The notes below the pieces were generated by a model. It was not told the origin of the DNA, ran no database searches, and saw only the letters and a list, made by a program, of their open reading frames with translations. The position numbers and the translations under genes are program-made. This document shows, in pieces, positions 20,650 to 30,021 of a stretch of DNA of 64,000 bases. Positions within the stretch are counted from its first letter, which is position 1, and every line of letters starts with the position of its first letter. The DNA lies in NCBI RefSeq assembly GCF_001590835.1, contig NZ_LTAQ01000001.1:762622-826621 (forward strand). Direction: 5' to 3'. Source of the DNA: Bacillus gaemokensis (GTDB taxonomy: Bacteria > Bacillota > Bacilli > Bacillales > Bacillaceae_G).

Positions 20650-22420
20650 TATCTGTTAAATAAGAATAGATGGTCTCTGCCACATTTTGCGGCATCCCTA
20701 CTTCGACAAATTCCGTCACAGAGGCCTCTTTCATCTTCTTTAGTGAACCAAAATGTTTTAACAATACTTTTTTTCGCTTTTCTCCGATTCCAGGAATTTC
20801 GTCTAATGCAGATTGAATAACTGATTTTCCATGAAGCTGACGATGAAACGTAATGGCAAATCGATGCACTTCATCTTGGATACGCTGTAGTAAATAAAAT
20901 TCTTGGCTGTTCCTTTCAAGCATAACAGGCTCAGGTGGATTACCAATGATTAAATGTGATGTACGATGCTTATCATCCTTAACAAGTCCAGCCATCGGAA
21001 TGTATAAACCAAGTTCATTTTCAAGTACATCACTTGCAGCTGCTAGATGTCCTTTTCCGCCATCAATTACAATTAAATCAGGCAGTGGCAAATTTTCTTT
21101 TAACGCGCGGGTATAACGGCGCCGTACCACTTCTCGCATCGATTCATAATCATCTGGCCCTTGCACCGTCTTGATTTTATATTTTCGATACTCTTTTTTC
21201 GCTGGTTTTCCATCAATAAATGCAATCATCGCTGAAACTGGATTCGTTCCTTGGATATTTGAATTATCGAATGCTTCAATACGATAAGGCGTTTCAATAT
21301 TAAGCTGTGCACCTAAATTTTCAACAGCCTTAATCGTCCGCTCTTCATCACGTTCAATTAAATAAAACTTCTCCTGCAAGGCAATCTTCGCATTCTTATT
21401 TGCCAACTCAACAAGGTCTTTTTTCTTTCCACGTTTCGGCTGCGTAGCCTCCACTTCTAAAAATCGCTCTACTAATTCAGAATTAATACTTCCTGGTACT
21501 ACAATTTCTTTCGGCTTAAAGTGGCTGCTTTGCTCATAAAATTGACCGATAAATGTTAAAAATCCTTCTTCTGGCTCATCATAAATCGGAAACATGGAGA
21601 CATCACGTTCAATTAACTTTCCTTTTCGAACAAAGAAAACTTGTACGCACATCCACCCTTTATCAACTGCGTAACCAAATACATCACGATCGACTAAGTC
21701 GCTCATAATCATCTTCTGCTTTTCCATAATTGCATCTATATGAGCGATTTGGTCCCGCAGTTCTTTTGCCCGTTCAAACTCTAATTTCTCGGATGCCTCG
21801 TACATTTTTGTTTCTAGTTCTGAACGCACTTCTTTATGTCCACCATTTAAAAACTTTATAATTTCATCTACAATTTCTTTATTTTGCTCGTCTGTTACTT
21901 CTTGTACACAAGGCGCTAAACATTGACCCATATGATAATATAAACAAACTTTATCTGGCATATTTGTACACTTACGGAGTGGGTACATGCGATCTAGTAG
22001 CTTTTTTGTTTCATGAGCTGACTGCGCATTTGGATATGGACCAAAATACTTTCCTTTATCCTTTTTGACATTTCTCGTAATAAGCAAACGCGGCTGTTTT
22101 TCAGCTGTAATTTTAATAAATGGATATGTTTTATCGTCTTTTAACTGGATGTTATATTTTGGATCATATTTTTTTATTAAATTTAATTCTAAAATAAGTG
22201 CCTCGAGATTCGAGGAAGTAACAATATACTCGAAATCGACAATCTCTCCTACCAGACGTAGTGTCTTCCCATCATGTGAACCAGTGAAATACGAGCGCAC
22301 ACGATTTTTGAGCACCTTTGCTTTTCCAACATATATTACTGTTCCTTGCTTATCTTTCATTAAGTAACAACCTGGCTGATCTGGTAAAATCGCTAACTTT
22401 TCTTTTAAATGCTCGTGCAC
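20636..22420 (-). CDS. uvrC: Excinuclease ABC subunit C
   Basis: Dual-incision nuclease of nucleotide excision repair, 594 residues. The GIY-YIG domain is at about 14-95 ([20 protein letters not shown]). A cysteine cluster ([22 protein letters not shown]) follows, then a UVR motif near 205-240 that binds UvrB. The RNase H-like second nuclease core has [11 protein letters not shown] and [11 protein letters not shown], and tandem helix-hairpin-helix motifs close the protein ([18 protein letters not shown]). The start is GTG with GGAGG upstream. Full length. Confidence 0.97.
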   Translation of the reverse strand: MHEHLKEKLAILPDQPGCYLMKDKQGTVIYVGKAKVLKNRVRSYFTGSHDGKTLRLVGEIVDFEYIVTSSNLEALILELNLIKKYDPKYNIQLKDDKTYPFIKITAEKQPRLLITRNVKKDKGKYFGPYPNAQSAHETKKLLDRMYPLRKCTNMPDKVCLYYHMGQCLAPCVQEVTDEQNKEIVDEIIKFLNGGHKEVRSELETKMYEASEKLEFERAKELRDQIAHIDAIMEKQKMIMSDLVDRDVFGYAVDKGWMCVQVFFVRKGKLIERDVSMFPIYDEPEEGFLTFIGQFYEQSSHFKPKEIVVPGSINSELVERFLEVEATQPKRGKKKDLVELANKNAKIALQEKFYLIERDEERTIKAVENLGAQLNIETPYRIEAFDNSNIQGTNPVSAMIAFIDGKPAKKEYRKYKIKTVQGPDDYESMREVVRRRYTRALKENLPLPDLIVIDGGKGHLAAASDVLENELGLYIPMAGLVKDDKHRTSHLIIGNPPEPVMLERNSQEFYLLQRIQDEVHRFAITFHRQLHGKSVIQSALDEIPGIGEKRKKVLLKHFGSLKKMKEASVTEFVEVGMPQNVAETIYSYLTDKKTL

Positions 22421-22726
22421 TCGTATTCCTCCGTTCCCTATATACTTATCATTGTTGTTTCAAAACAAAAACATGCAATGTTTAAATCCCCAACATACGT
22501 TCCTTTATTGTAACGGAAAGCAGAAAAAAAGGAAAACATTATACATATTTTCGTCTTTCAACATAGAATTTTACTATTGATCTTCATGTTAAACTAACAA
22601 AGTGGAATTCTTGATTTTGTTTTTTAACCTTTGATCATGATGTGCTATACAAACGATTTGTACATAAAATACCAAAAAAACATTCAATATAGAACATCAA
22701 AGAAAAGCGCAAAAAGAAGGATAATA

Positions 22727-22973
22727 ATGGAAAAATTTCAAAGACGCACACCGTTTCTGTTCTCGTAATAGAATTCACTTAGAAAAGGACACTGTATGTG
22801 GTTGTTTTTATTGTTTAGAAATTTTTAGACCAAGTAAAATTAATGATTGGTGGGATGAGGATGATACAGCCGTTTGTCCCTATTGTGGTATTGACTCTGT
22901 TATAGGAGAGGGTTCTGGATTTAAAATTACAGAAACCTTTTTAAAAGGAATGCGGCAAAGATGGTTTGATTAG
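22727..22973 (+). pseudogene. Frameshifted small CXXC zinc-ribbon-like protein
   Basis: An ATG at 22727 with AAGAAGGA upstream opens a frame that stops after 13 codons. The next frame is open from 22728 to a TAG at 22971 and encodes a coherent small protein (HRFCSRNRIHLEKD, CGCFYC, WWDEDDTAVCPYCGIDS, FLKGMRQRWFD). Removing one A from the A5 run at 22731-22735 joins the two into one reading frame of about 81 codons. The CxxC pairs suggest a zinc ribbon. The stop codon abuts a degraded bcr1 copy. The 306-base gap before it (22421-22726) shows nothing else. Confidence 0.7.
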
Positions 22974-23045
22974 ATAAAGTGAAACTTCCGTCACCAATCG
23001 GGTTTTTACGGATATCATTATCGTCTAACAGAGACTTAAAATAAA
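22974..23045. repeat. Internally deleted bcr1-type fragment
   Basis: Begins ATAAAGTGAAACTT like the complete copies. It then jumps to TCACCAATCGGGTTTTTACGG, which corresponds to the middle of the element, and fades out. About half of the 155 bases are missing. It sits directly after the stop codon of the broken CXXC gene. Confidence 0.6.
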
Positions 23046-23072
23046 AAAACTGCCTCATGGCAGCTTTTTTAT
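23041..23072 (-). terminator. Terminator of trxA
   Basis: Arms built on AAAAAACTGCC and GGCAGCTTTTTT with a four-base loop, directly after the trxA stop. Confidence 0.8.
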
Positions 23073-23073
23073 T

Positions 23074-23388
23074 TTAGAAGTGTTTAGAAACTAATTCTAC
23101 TAACGCTTCTTTTGGTTTGTAACCTAACGCTTGGTCAACCACTTTACCATCTTTTAATACGAAAAGAGATGGAATGCTCATTACTTCAAAACTACGAGCT
23201 GTTTCTTGGTTTTCATCAACGTCTATTTTTACTACTTTTACTTTTTCGCCTAATTCTGCATCAATTTCCTCTAATACAGGAGCGATCATTTTACAAGGCC
23301 CACACCATGGTGCCCAGAAATCTAATAATACAATACCTTCGCTTGTTTCAGCTGCGAAGTTTTGGTCAGTTGCGTTTACAATTGCCAT
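23074..23388 (-). CDS. trxA: Thioredoxin
   Basis: Small cytoplasmic disulfide reductase of 104 residues. The redox motif is WCGPCK, with cysteines at 29 and 32, and the cis-proline is in VMSIPSLFV. The ATG has GAAGGAGG upstream. The position after etfA and before uvrC is standard for Bacillus, and the gene has its own upstream gap and terminator. Confidence 0.98.
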   Translation of the reverse strand: MAIVNATDQNFAAETSEGIVLLDFWAPWCGPCKMIAPVLEEIDAELGEKVKVVKIDVDENQETARSFEVMSIPSLFVLKDGKVVDQALGYKPKEALVELVSKHF

Positions 23389-23521
23389 TTTATTTCCTCC
23401 TTCAAGTGTATTCTACCAAAAGTATATCATTAACTTATATACGTGGCGAATATTATGTATCGTTATGTATTGTAACAAAAAAATGTTCCTTTATACTATA
23501 TAAAAATACAGATTACATGCT

Positions 23522-23555
23522 AAAAAGGTGAGAGACAGGGGATCCCTCACCTTTT
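23522..23555 (-). terminator. Terminator at the end of the fatty-acid degradation operon
   Basis: Arms AAAAGGTGAG and CTCACCTTTT around a purine-rich loop. It lies 44 bases after the etfA stop. Confidence 0.65.
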
Positions 23556-23598
23556 CTATATATAGGGGTACTTCACTTGGAACTCAAGGGTACTCAAA

Positions 23599-24576
23599 TC
23601 ATGAATGCACTTTTAACTTTTTAAACTCCTCTGTTAAAAGAGGCACTACTTCAAATAAGTCACCGACAATACCATAGTCAGCTACTTTGAAGATACTCGC
23701 TTCTGGATCTTTGTTAATTGCAACGATTATTTTAGAATTAGACATACCAGCTAAATGTTGAATCGCTCCAGAGATACCACATGCAATGTATAAGTCCGGT
23801 GTAACAACTTTACCTGTTTGTCCAATTTGTAATGAGTAATCGCAATACTCTGCGTCACAAGCACCACGTGATGCACCAACAGCACCACCTAGTACATCTG
23901 CTAATTCTTTTAACGGTTTAAATCCATCTTCGCTCTTCACTCCGCGTCCGCCAGCAATAATAACTTTCGCTTCTGAAAGATCCACGCCTTCTGCTGTTTT
24001 ACGAACAACATCTTGAATGATTGTACGTAAATCTTTTACATCAACTGTAATAGAAGATACTTCACCTGTACGAGAATCATCTTTTTCAAGCGGCGCGATG
24101 TTATTTGGACGTACTGTCGCAAATAGAATGCCATCTGTTACAATCTTCTTCTCAAACGCTTTACCAGAATAAATTGGGCGTGTAAATACAACATTACCAC
24201 CCGTAACTTCTAGTGCAGTTACGTCAGAAACAAGGCCTGCTCCAAGTTTTGCAGCTAGTTTTGGTGATAAGTCTTTACCAAGCGCCGTATGTCCAAAGAC
24301 AATTCCTTCCGGCTTTTCCTCAGCATATACAGCAAGAAATGCTTGTGCATAGCCATCAGATGTATATGATTTTAATTTATCATTTTCAACTGTCACAACG
24401 CGATCTGCACCGTAATGAATCAATTCATTTGCAAAAGAAGCAACGCTTTCTCCTACTAGAAGACCAACTACTTCACCGCCTTCTGCAATTGTTTTTGCTG
24501 CTGCTACCGCTTCAAATGAAACGTTACGTAGTGATCCGTCACGAACTTCACCCATTACTAATACTTTACGAGCCAT
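23599..24576 (-). CDS. etfA: Electron transfer flavoprotein alpha subunit
   Basis: Binds FAD and, with EtfB, carries electrons from acyl-CoA dehydrogenases toward menaquinone. It has 325 residues from the start chosen here. The C-terminal FAD domain shows IIAGGRGVKSEDGF, GASRGACDAEYCDY, QIGQTGKVVTPDLYIACGIS and INKDPEASIFKVADYGIVGD. The start is ATG at 24576 (MARKVLV), because GCAGGAGGG lies just before it; an in-frame upstream codon at 24594 lacks a site. It is last in lcfA-fadR-fadB-etfB-etfA. Confidence 0.96.
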   Translation of the reverse strand: MARKVLVMGEVRDGSLRNVSFEAVAAAKTIAEGGEVVGLLVGESVASFANELIHYGADRVVTVENDKLKSYTSDGYAQAFLAVYAEEKPEGIVFGHTALGKDLSPKLAAKLGAGLVSDVTALEVTGGNVVFTRPIYSGKAFEKKIVTDGILFATVRPNNIAPLEKDDSRTGEVSSITVDVKDLRTIIQDVVRKTAEGVDLSEAKVIIAGGRGVKSEDGFKPLKELADVLGGAVGASRGACDAEYCDYSLQIGQTGKVVTPDLYIACGISGAIQHLAGMSNSKIIVAINKDPEASIFKVADYGIVGDLFEVVPLLTEEFKKLKVHS

Positions 24577-24612
24577 AGATTTTCCCTCCTGCATATATAA
24601 ATTCGTATTTTA

Positions 24613-25386
24613 TTAGATTACTTTCGCTTCTGTATGGAGCAACGATACAAGTTCTTTTACTTGGTCTTGCAGCTCGCCTTGTAACACTTTTCCTGCATCT
24701 TTCTTAGGAGGCAAATAGATTTCAATTGTTTTTGTTTTTGCTTCCACATCATCTTCCTCTAAGTCTAGATCATCTAATTCTAGTTCTTCAAGCGGCTTTT
24801 TCTTTGCTTTCATGATACCAGGAAGAGATGGGTAACGAGGTTCATTTAAACCTTGTTGCGCTGTTACTAAAAGCGGTAGTGATGTTTCAATCACTTCTGT
24901 ATCCCCTTCAATATCGCGCTCAATCCTCACGTTTGTACCGTTAATTTCAAGTTTCGTAATTGTCGTTACGTATGGAATATTTAACGCTTCAGCTACACGT
25001 GGCCCAACTTGTCCAGATGCACCATCAATCGCTACGTTTCCACCTAAAATTAAATCTACATCTTTATCTTTTAAATACTCAGCAAGTACTTTTGCTGTTG
25101 TAAATTGGTCACCATTCTCAACATCATCTTCAATATTAATTAATACCGCTTTATCACAGCCCATCGCTAGCGCAGTACGAAGCTCTTTTTCACTTTCTTC
25201 ACCGCCAACTGTTACAACTGTAATTTCGCCCCCTTGTGCATCTCTTACTTGAATTGCTTCTTCAATCGCATATTCATCGTAAGGGTTGATGATGAATTCC
25301 GCTTCGCCATCATAAATTGCACCGTTTTTAATTACGATTTTTTCTTCTGTATCAAATGTTCGTTTCATGAGTACGTAGATGTTCAT
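24613..25386 (-). CDS. etfB: Electron transfer flavoprotein beta subunit
   Basis: Partner of EtfA, 257 residues with the nucleotide-binding alpha/beta fold. Diagnostic stretches are MKRTFDTEEKIV, NPYDEYAIEEAIQ, LAMGCDKAVLI and the C-terminal region LPGIMKAKKKPLEELELDDL. An acidic segment rich in Asp and Glu is found at about 200-215. The ATG has AAGGGGG upstream. It precedes etfA by 36 bases in the FadR-type operon. Confidence 0.96.
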   Translation of the reverse strand: MNIYVLMKRTFDTEEKIVIKNGAIYDGEAEFIINPYDEYAIEEAIQVRDAQGGEITVVTVGGEESEKELRTALAMGCDKAVLINIEDDVENGDQFTTAKVLAEYLKDKDVDLILGGNVAIDGASGQVGPRVAEALNIPYVTTITKLEINGTNVRIERDIEGDTEVIETSLPLLVTAQQGLNEPRYPSLPGIMKAKKKPLEELELDDLDLEEDDVEAKTKTIEIYLPPKKDAGKVLQGELQDQVKELVSLLHTEAKVI

Positions 25387-25464
25387 TCCATTTACCCCCT
25401 TGTTTTTCAGAAAGATTCCATCAATTCTAATATTCCGTTAATTTATATTAAAAAAATAATTGGA

Positions 25465-26241
25465 CTACCTACCACTAAATGAAGGTTTACGTTTTTCTAA
25501 AAACGCAGCTACACCTTCTCTTCCATCTTCACTCGTAAACACCTCACCAAATATTTGCGCCTCACGCTGCACACCTTCATAATAATGAGATGATTTTGTT
25601 GTTTGCAAAAGCTCTAACACAGCACGAGTTGTCGCTGGGCTTTTACTCGCGATTTGTTTCGCAATTTGGAGCGTTTCTTCTAAAATTGATTCTTCAGAGA
25701 ACACGCCGTTAACAAGTCCCCATTCTAATGCCTGTGCACCTGTAATCGGTGTACTTGTTAGCATCATTTCACAAGCCTTTGCTTTGCCAACATAGCGCGG
25801 CAAGCGCTGTGTACCCGCAAAACCAGGAATTAATCCAAGCGTTAACTCTGGCAAACCAAGCTTTGCACTTTCAGTTACAAATCTCATATGGCAAGACATA
25901 GCGAATTCAAGGCCGCCGCCAAGTGCCGCTCCATGAATTGCCGCAATAACTGGCTTTGAGCACTTTTCTACACGCTCAAAAGTCACTTGACCAAGCTGCG
26001 CTAACTCTGTCGCTTGCTTCGCTTCCTCAACAGAAGTGAATTCTTTAATATCTGCTCCTGCTGAGAAAAAGCGCCCTTCGCCATGAAGTACGATAACGCG
26101 GACATTTTCATCCTTTTCAACTTGATCAATTAACTCAGTAACGTCATGCATAACTTGTGAAGACATCGCATTAGCTGGCGGATGGTTTAACTTCGCCACC
26201 GCGATATGATCTTCCACTGTTACAGATAGGAATTTCAACAT
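25465..26241 (-). CDS. fadB: Enoyl-CoA hydratase/isomerase family protein
   Basis: Crotonase-fold enzyme of 258 residues that should hydrate 2-enoyl-CoA in beta-oxidation. The oxyanion-hole segments are [15 protein letters not shown] and [19 protein letters not shown]. The catalytic glutamate region corresponds to [21 protein letters not shown] place the start at ATG 26241 (MLKFLSV) after GGGAGGG; TTG at the next codon would give better spacing. It begins 11 bases after the fadR stop. The name follows B. subtilis YsiB/FadB, not the large E. coli fusion protein. Confidence 0.92.
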   Translation of the reverse strand: MLKFLSVTVEDHIAVAKLNHPPANAMSSQVMHDVTELIDQVEKDENVRVIVLHGEGRFFSAGADIKEFTSVEEAKQATELAQLGQVTFERVEKCSKPVIAAIHGAALGGGLEFAMSCHMRFVTESAKLGLPELTLGLIPGFAGTQRLPRYVGKAKACEMMLTSTPITGAQALEWGLVNGVFSEESILEETLQIAKQIASKSPATTRAVLELLQTTKSSHYYEGVQREAQIFGEVFTSEDGREGVAAFLEKRKPSFSGR

Positions 26242-26252
26242 GATCCCTCCCA

Positions 26253-26840
26253 TTATTGACGATAACCACAAGCTGAAATAAGCAGCCCATGTACCGTTTT
26301 TGAAAGTGCGACCAAATCATATTTATGATCGCTCATTACCCAATTGGTCACAACTTCATCTACTGTTCCAAAGATCATTTGTCTTGCCACGCGAACATTT
26401 AAATCCGCTTGAAATTCTTCTTGTCCTATACCTGTTTCTAAAATCTCATCGATGACTTGCAAATATCCTTTTAATACTTCATTTATTTTGAGGCGTAGGT
26501 CTTGGTTGGATTGACGAAGCTCTAGTTGCGTAACGATAGCAAGAGGATCATTTTGTGACAACAGCAAGAAGTGCGTTTCTACCAACATAAATAACTTCTC
26601 TACAGCGCTTTCAATTCCTGCTGTTTTTTGACGAATTGTTTCGATAAATTCTCCCATCTTCTCTTGGAATAAGGATATTAATATATCTTCTTTATTTTTA
26701 AAATATAAATAAATAGTTCCATCAGCTACCCCAGCTTGCTTTGCAATTTTAGAAACTTGTGCTTGATGGTATCCATTTTCTGCAATCACAATAACCGCTG
26801 CATCAATAATTTGGTTATATTTTGGTCGATTTTTTTTCAC
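26253..26840 (-). CDS. fadR: TetR-family fatty-acid degradation regulator
   Basis: Repressor of 195 residues. The N-terminal helix-turn-helix reads [20 protein letters not shown], then [20 protein letters not shown], essentially the B. subtilis FadR (YsiA) sequence. The C-terminal helical domain should bind long-chain acyl-CoA. The start is GTG at 26840 ([10 protein letters not shown]), because AAGGGGA lies upstream; a longer frame from 26885 would run through the operator. That operator, a perfect FadR box, begins 27 bases upstream of the start. Confidence 0.93.
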   Translation of the reverse strand: MKKNRPKYNQIIDAAVIVIAENGYHQAQVSKIAKQAGVADGTIYLYFKNKEDILISLFQEKMGEFIETIRQKTAGIESAVEKLFMLVETHFLLLSQNDPLAIVTQLELRQSNQDLRLKINEVLKGYLQVIDEILETGIGQEEFQADLNVRVARQMIFGTVDEVVTNWVMSDHKYDLVALSKTVHGLLISACGYRQ

Positions 26841-26866
26841 TTTACTGTCCCCTTCAAGAAGATGAC

Positions 26867-26884
26867 TGAATGAATAATCATTCA
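26867..26884. promoter_or_regulatory. FadR operator, perfect 18-base palindrome
   Basis: TGAATGAATAATCATTCA fits the B. subtilis FadR consensus TGAATGANTANTCATTCA at every fixed base. It lies between lcfA and fadR, just upstream of the fadR start, so it should mediate autoregulation of fadR-fadB-etfBA from an internal promoter. Confidence 0.88.
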
Positions 26885-26947
26885 CATTTTAATAATACTG
26901 ATTATTTTAAAAATTGTCAATCCTATATTTCCAAAAAGAAAGGGCCT

Positions 26948-28630
26948 TTAGCCCGTCTGCTCATCCTCTTTCTTCCGCTCTTCATCTATAAGTACACGGC
27001 GTAAAATCTTTCCAACTGTTGTTTTTGGCAACTCGCTCCTGAACTCATATACTTTAGGGACTTTATACGCAGCTAAATATTTTCGAGCAAACTGATCTAA
27101 TTCTTCTTCAGAACAAGCTTCTCCTTCTTTTAATACAACAAAAGCTTTTACAGTCTCTCCGCGATACGGATCCGGAACACCAATTGCAACAACTTCTTGC
27201 ACCTTTTCATGCTCATACAAAACTTCTTCTACTTCGCGTGGATACACATTGAAACCACTAGCAACAATCATATCTTTCTTACGATCTTTCACATAGAAAA
27301 ATCCATCTTCATCCATATAACCAATATCACCGGTATGGAGCCAACCATCTTGCAATACCGCTGCCGTCTCCTCTGGTTTATTCCAATATCCCATCATGAT
27401 CTGAGGACCCTTCACAACAATTTCACCAATTTCACCTGGTGGTAACGCTTCTCCCGTTTCAATCGACATAATGCACGCATCGGTATCTGGCCACGGAACG
27501 CCAATGCTTCCTGGCACACGTTTTTCCCACAAGAAATTACCATGTGTGACTGGAGAGGATTCTGTCAATCCATACCCTTCTACTAATTTACCGCCTGTAA
27601 CCTTTTCAAACTTCTCCTGTACTTCTACTGGAAGTGGAGCAGAACCACTAATACAAGCACGAATCGAAGAAATATCATATTCCTGAAGCAGCGGACTATT
27701 TAAAAGTGCAATATAAATCGTCGGGGCTCCTGGGAATAGTGTAACTTTATGCTTTTTAATCGCTTCAAACACCATTTTCATATCAAATTTCGGAACAAGA
27801 ACCATTTTATATCCTTGCATAATAGCCAAATTCATCACAGCTGTCATCCCGTACACATGGAAAAAGGGAAGGACTCCCATCACAACTTCTTCTCCTTCTG
27901 TACAGTTATATAACCAATGCGCTCCCATTAATGTATTCGATACAAGATTTTTATGCGTGAGCATAACACCTTTCGGAAAACCTGTCGTACCTCCTGTATA
28001 TTGCAGGAGTGCTAAATCATTTTCAGGATCACAAGGTACTTCTATTATTCCATCACTTTCTCTTTCTACCGATTTCCAAACATGAATCGTATCACTTTCC
28101 GTTACTTTTACAACAAGATTCGTTTGCTTCTTTTGTACAAATGGATACAGTAAATTTTTTGGAAATGGTAAAAAGTCGGCAATGCGGGTCACAATAATGT
28201 GTTCCAGCTTCGCAGCAGACTGAACGTTGGTGACTTTCGGAAAAACGAGATCGAGACAAAGAATAACTTTCGCCCCAGAATCATGGAGCTGATATTCTAG
28301 TTCTCTCTCTGTATAAAGAGGATTTGTTTGTACCACTATGCCACCTGCTAGTAACGTACCGTAATATCCAATTACAGCTTGCGGGCAATTTGGTAACATA
28401 ATCGCAACTCGATCACCTTTTTTCACACCAATCCTCTGAAGATAATTTGCAAATTGTCTCACCTTACAATCCAGCTCTGAAAATGTAATATCTTTCCCTA
28501 GAAAATGAAGCGCTTTCTTTTCGGGGTACCGAGAAGACACCTGCTTCAAATATACATGGAGCGGCTGAATATCATAAGCGATTGTATGTGGAATTTCCTC
28601 CGGATAATTTCGTAGCCAAGGTCTTTCCAT
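26948..28630 (-). CDS. lcfA: Long-chain fatty-acid--CoA ligase
   Basis: Adenylate-forming enzyme of 561 residues that activates fatty acids with ATP and CoA at the membrane. Motifs in order: the P-loop-like LLQYTGGTTGFPKGVMLTH, then VEGYGLTESSPV, GWLHTGDIGYMDEDGF, the hinge DRKKDMIVASGFNVYPREVE, and the catalytic lysine in PKTTVGKILRR. The start is the second ATG (28630), with GGAGG seven bases before it. It heads the fad operon, with a short FadR-like dyad upstream. A small GGGC/GCCC hairpin overlaps its stop codon. Confidence 0.96.
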   Translation of the reverse strand: MERPWLRNYPEEIPHTIAYDIQPLHVYLKQVSSRYPEKKALHFLGKDITFSELDCKVRQFANYLQRIGVKKGDRVAIMLPNCPQAVIGYYGTLLAGGIVVQTNPLYTERELEYQLHDSGAKVILCLDLVFPKVTNVQSAAKLEHIIVTRIADFLPFPKNLLYPFVQKKQTNLVVKVTESDTIHVWKSVERESDGIIEVPCDPENDLALLQYTGGTTGFPKGVMLTHKNLVSNTLMGAHWLYNCTEGEEVVMGVLPFFHVYGMTAVMNLAIMQGYKMVLVPKFDMKMVFEAIKKHKVTLFPGAPTIYIALLNSPLLQEYDISSIRACISGSAPLPVEVQEKFEKVTGGKLVEGYGLTESSPVTHGNFLWEKRVPGSIGVPWPDTDACIMSIETGEALPPGEIGEIVVKGPQIMMGYWNKPEETAAVLQDGWLHTGDIGYMDEDGFFYVKDRKKDMIVASGFNVYPREVEEVLYEHEKVQEVVAIGVPDPYRGETVKAFVVLKEGEACSEEELDQFARKYLAAYKVPKVYEFRSELPKTTVGKILRRVLIDEERKKEDEQTG

Positions 28631-28665
28631 CCTCATTCCTCCTTCCTATTCTTACACAACTAAAA

Positions 28666-28679
28666 TGAATGTCCATTCA
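28666..28679. promoter_or_regulatory. FadR-like dyad before lcfA
   Basis: TGAATGTCCATTCA, within a perfect seven-base dyad ATGAATG-TC-CATTCAT (28665-28680). It resembles the FadR box but the centre is four bases shorter than in the consensus copy at 26867. It lies 36 bases before the lcfA start. Confidence 0.5.
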
Positions 28680-28893
28680 TGGTGATTGTTTTCATTATAT
28701 TATAGTCGTAACCTTGTTACAATCACAATATTCTGACTTTTATATAACTATTCATTGAAAAACTAACTTCATTTTATAAAGAAATTTATTTTTCTCTTTA
28801 ATGTTTCGTTAATTGATAAGTTCATATTTTGAAAGCGTTATAGTAAAAAAGATATTTTAGTGTTCTAAAAGAAATAAGTTTTTATCAGAATAG

Positions 28894-29310
28894 AAAGAAA
28901 AGTATCCATCTCTTATTCTCGTACCAACGATATTCTTCTTGATGAAACAGCTCGATGTTCTTGTACTCGGAGACGACTTAGCAACTGGGCTAGGACAACC
29001 TGTAAACAAAACACGCTTTGCACTCATCATTTTAGCGACATTACTCGCATCGATTAACATTGCCGCTGTTGGAACAATCGCTTTCCTAGGACTCGTTGCA
29101 CCGCACTTAGCACGCATTGTTGTCAGTATGAATCATCAAAGATTATTTGTTTGTTCAGCGCTATTTGGAGCAATCCTTCTCTCCATCGCTGATTTACTGG
29201 GACGAACGATTGCATATCCGAAAGAGATTCCTTCAGGGCTTGTAGTTGCTGTACTTGGAGCTCCTTACTTCTTGTGGTTGATGAGGAAAAGTGGGAAGAA
29301 AGTTAATTAA
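28894..29310 (+). pseudogene. C-terminal remnant of a FecCD-type iron-siderophore permease
   Basis: The open stretch from just after a TAG at 28891 encodes only the last third of a FecCD permease. It holds [14 protein letters not shown], then [40 protein letters not shown] and [11 protein letters not shown]. The complete family is about 330 residues, and isdF in this same window is full length. The match can be followed back to about [10 protein letters not shown] and is then lost. No plausible ribosome site precedes the first ATG (28939). It has no ABC partners nearby, so it is a leftover of a deleted transporter. Confidence 0.85.
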
Positions 29311-29347
29311 AAAAAGAAGGCTTCTTTTGTTTAGAAGCCTTCTTTTT
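29311..29347. terminator. Bidirectional terminator
   Basis: Arms AAAAAGAAGGCTTCT (29311-29325) and AGAAGCCTTCTTTTT (29333-29347). It serves the FecCD remnant on one side and the sigma/partner operon on the other. Confidence 0.85.
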
Positions 29348-29349
29348 CA

Positions 29350-30021
29350 TTAGTGCGGCATAAAGTTAACATAAGCTTTATAAAAGAAATATATTACAAA
29401 TGAATACATGCATATATAAAATATACTTCGTTTCCCTCTTAATGCCCATGTTAGTTTTTTATCCTGTAGTGATAACTCTATTCCACTAGCTTTTTTCACC
29501 TGACGTAACACTTGGAACAATTCACGATATTCATCATCAATTCCTAATAATAAGTACTCTTTACCATTTGTATATTTTATATATAAAAACTCACTGCCGC
29601 CCTTACGATCTAATACTGTTTTCATAGAGACAATTTCATTTAATTGATATACTTTTAAATCAACATCATTGTAATATTTATCTACAAAGAAAACATATAA
29701 TCTTTCATTTGTAACAACGAGAACACTATTAATACCAAAATGCATAGCGAGAGCGCCTATTCCTAACATTGTTGCTGTTCCTGTTTGTGATCCTTTCACA
29801 CGAGGGTTAGAAGCGATCATGCTATATAAAATCTCTTCATCTTTCTGTAAATCACCTTGTACTTGCTGATAACAACGCTGCATTAAAATATTTTTTGTTA
29901 CTACTTTTTTTGCACGTTTTATTTTCTGGTTATCTACTTTTGTTTCAGCAGTATACTCCACCACATCTTCATCGCTATATTGTAAATTGCTTAGTCCCTG
30001 CAACAACTCCTCTTTTCGCAT
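29350..30021 (-). CDS. Membrane-anchored PH-like protein, possible sigma-factor partner
   Basis: Protein of 223 residues, not a family I can name with certainty. An N-terminal region (1-85) is hydrophilic. The middle (about 85-185) looks like a bacterial PH-like beta fold (NSVLVVTNERLYVFFVDK, then KVYQLNEIVSMKTVLDRKGG and SEFLYIKYTNGKEYLLLGID). One hydrophobic C-terminal helix follows near 200-218. Its start lies inside the end of the sigma-factor gene (47-base overlap), so the two are translated together. By position it could be an anti-sigma or sensor protein, but no zinc-binding anti-sigma motif is seen. Confidence 0.8.
   Translation of the reverse strand: MRKEELLQGLSNLQYSDEDVVEYTAETKVDNQKIKRAKKVVTKNILMQRCYQQVQGDLQKDEEILYSMIASNPRVKGSQTGTATMLGIGALAMHFGINSVLVVTNERLYVFFVDKYYNDVDLKVYQLNEIVSMKTVLDRKGGSEFLYIKYTNGKEYLLLGIDDEYRELFQVLRQVKKASGIELSLQDKKLTWALRGKRSIFYICMYSFVIYFFYKAYVNFMPH

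Noticed and set aside
22421-22726. Small RNA or riboswitch in the gap after uvrC
   Set aside because: No conserved riboswitch motif, terminator or promoter pair could be recognised.
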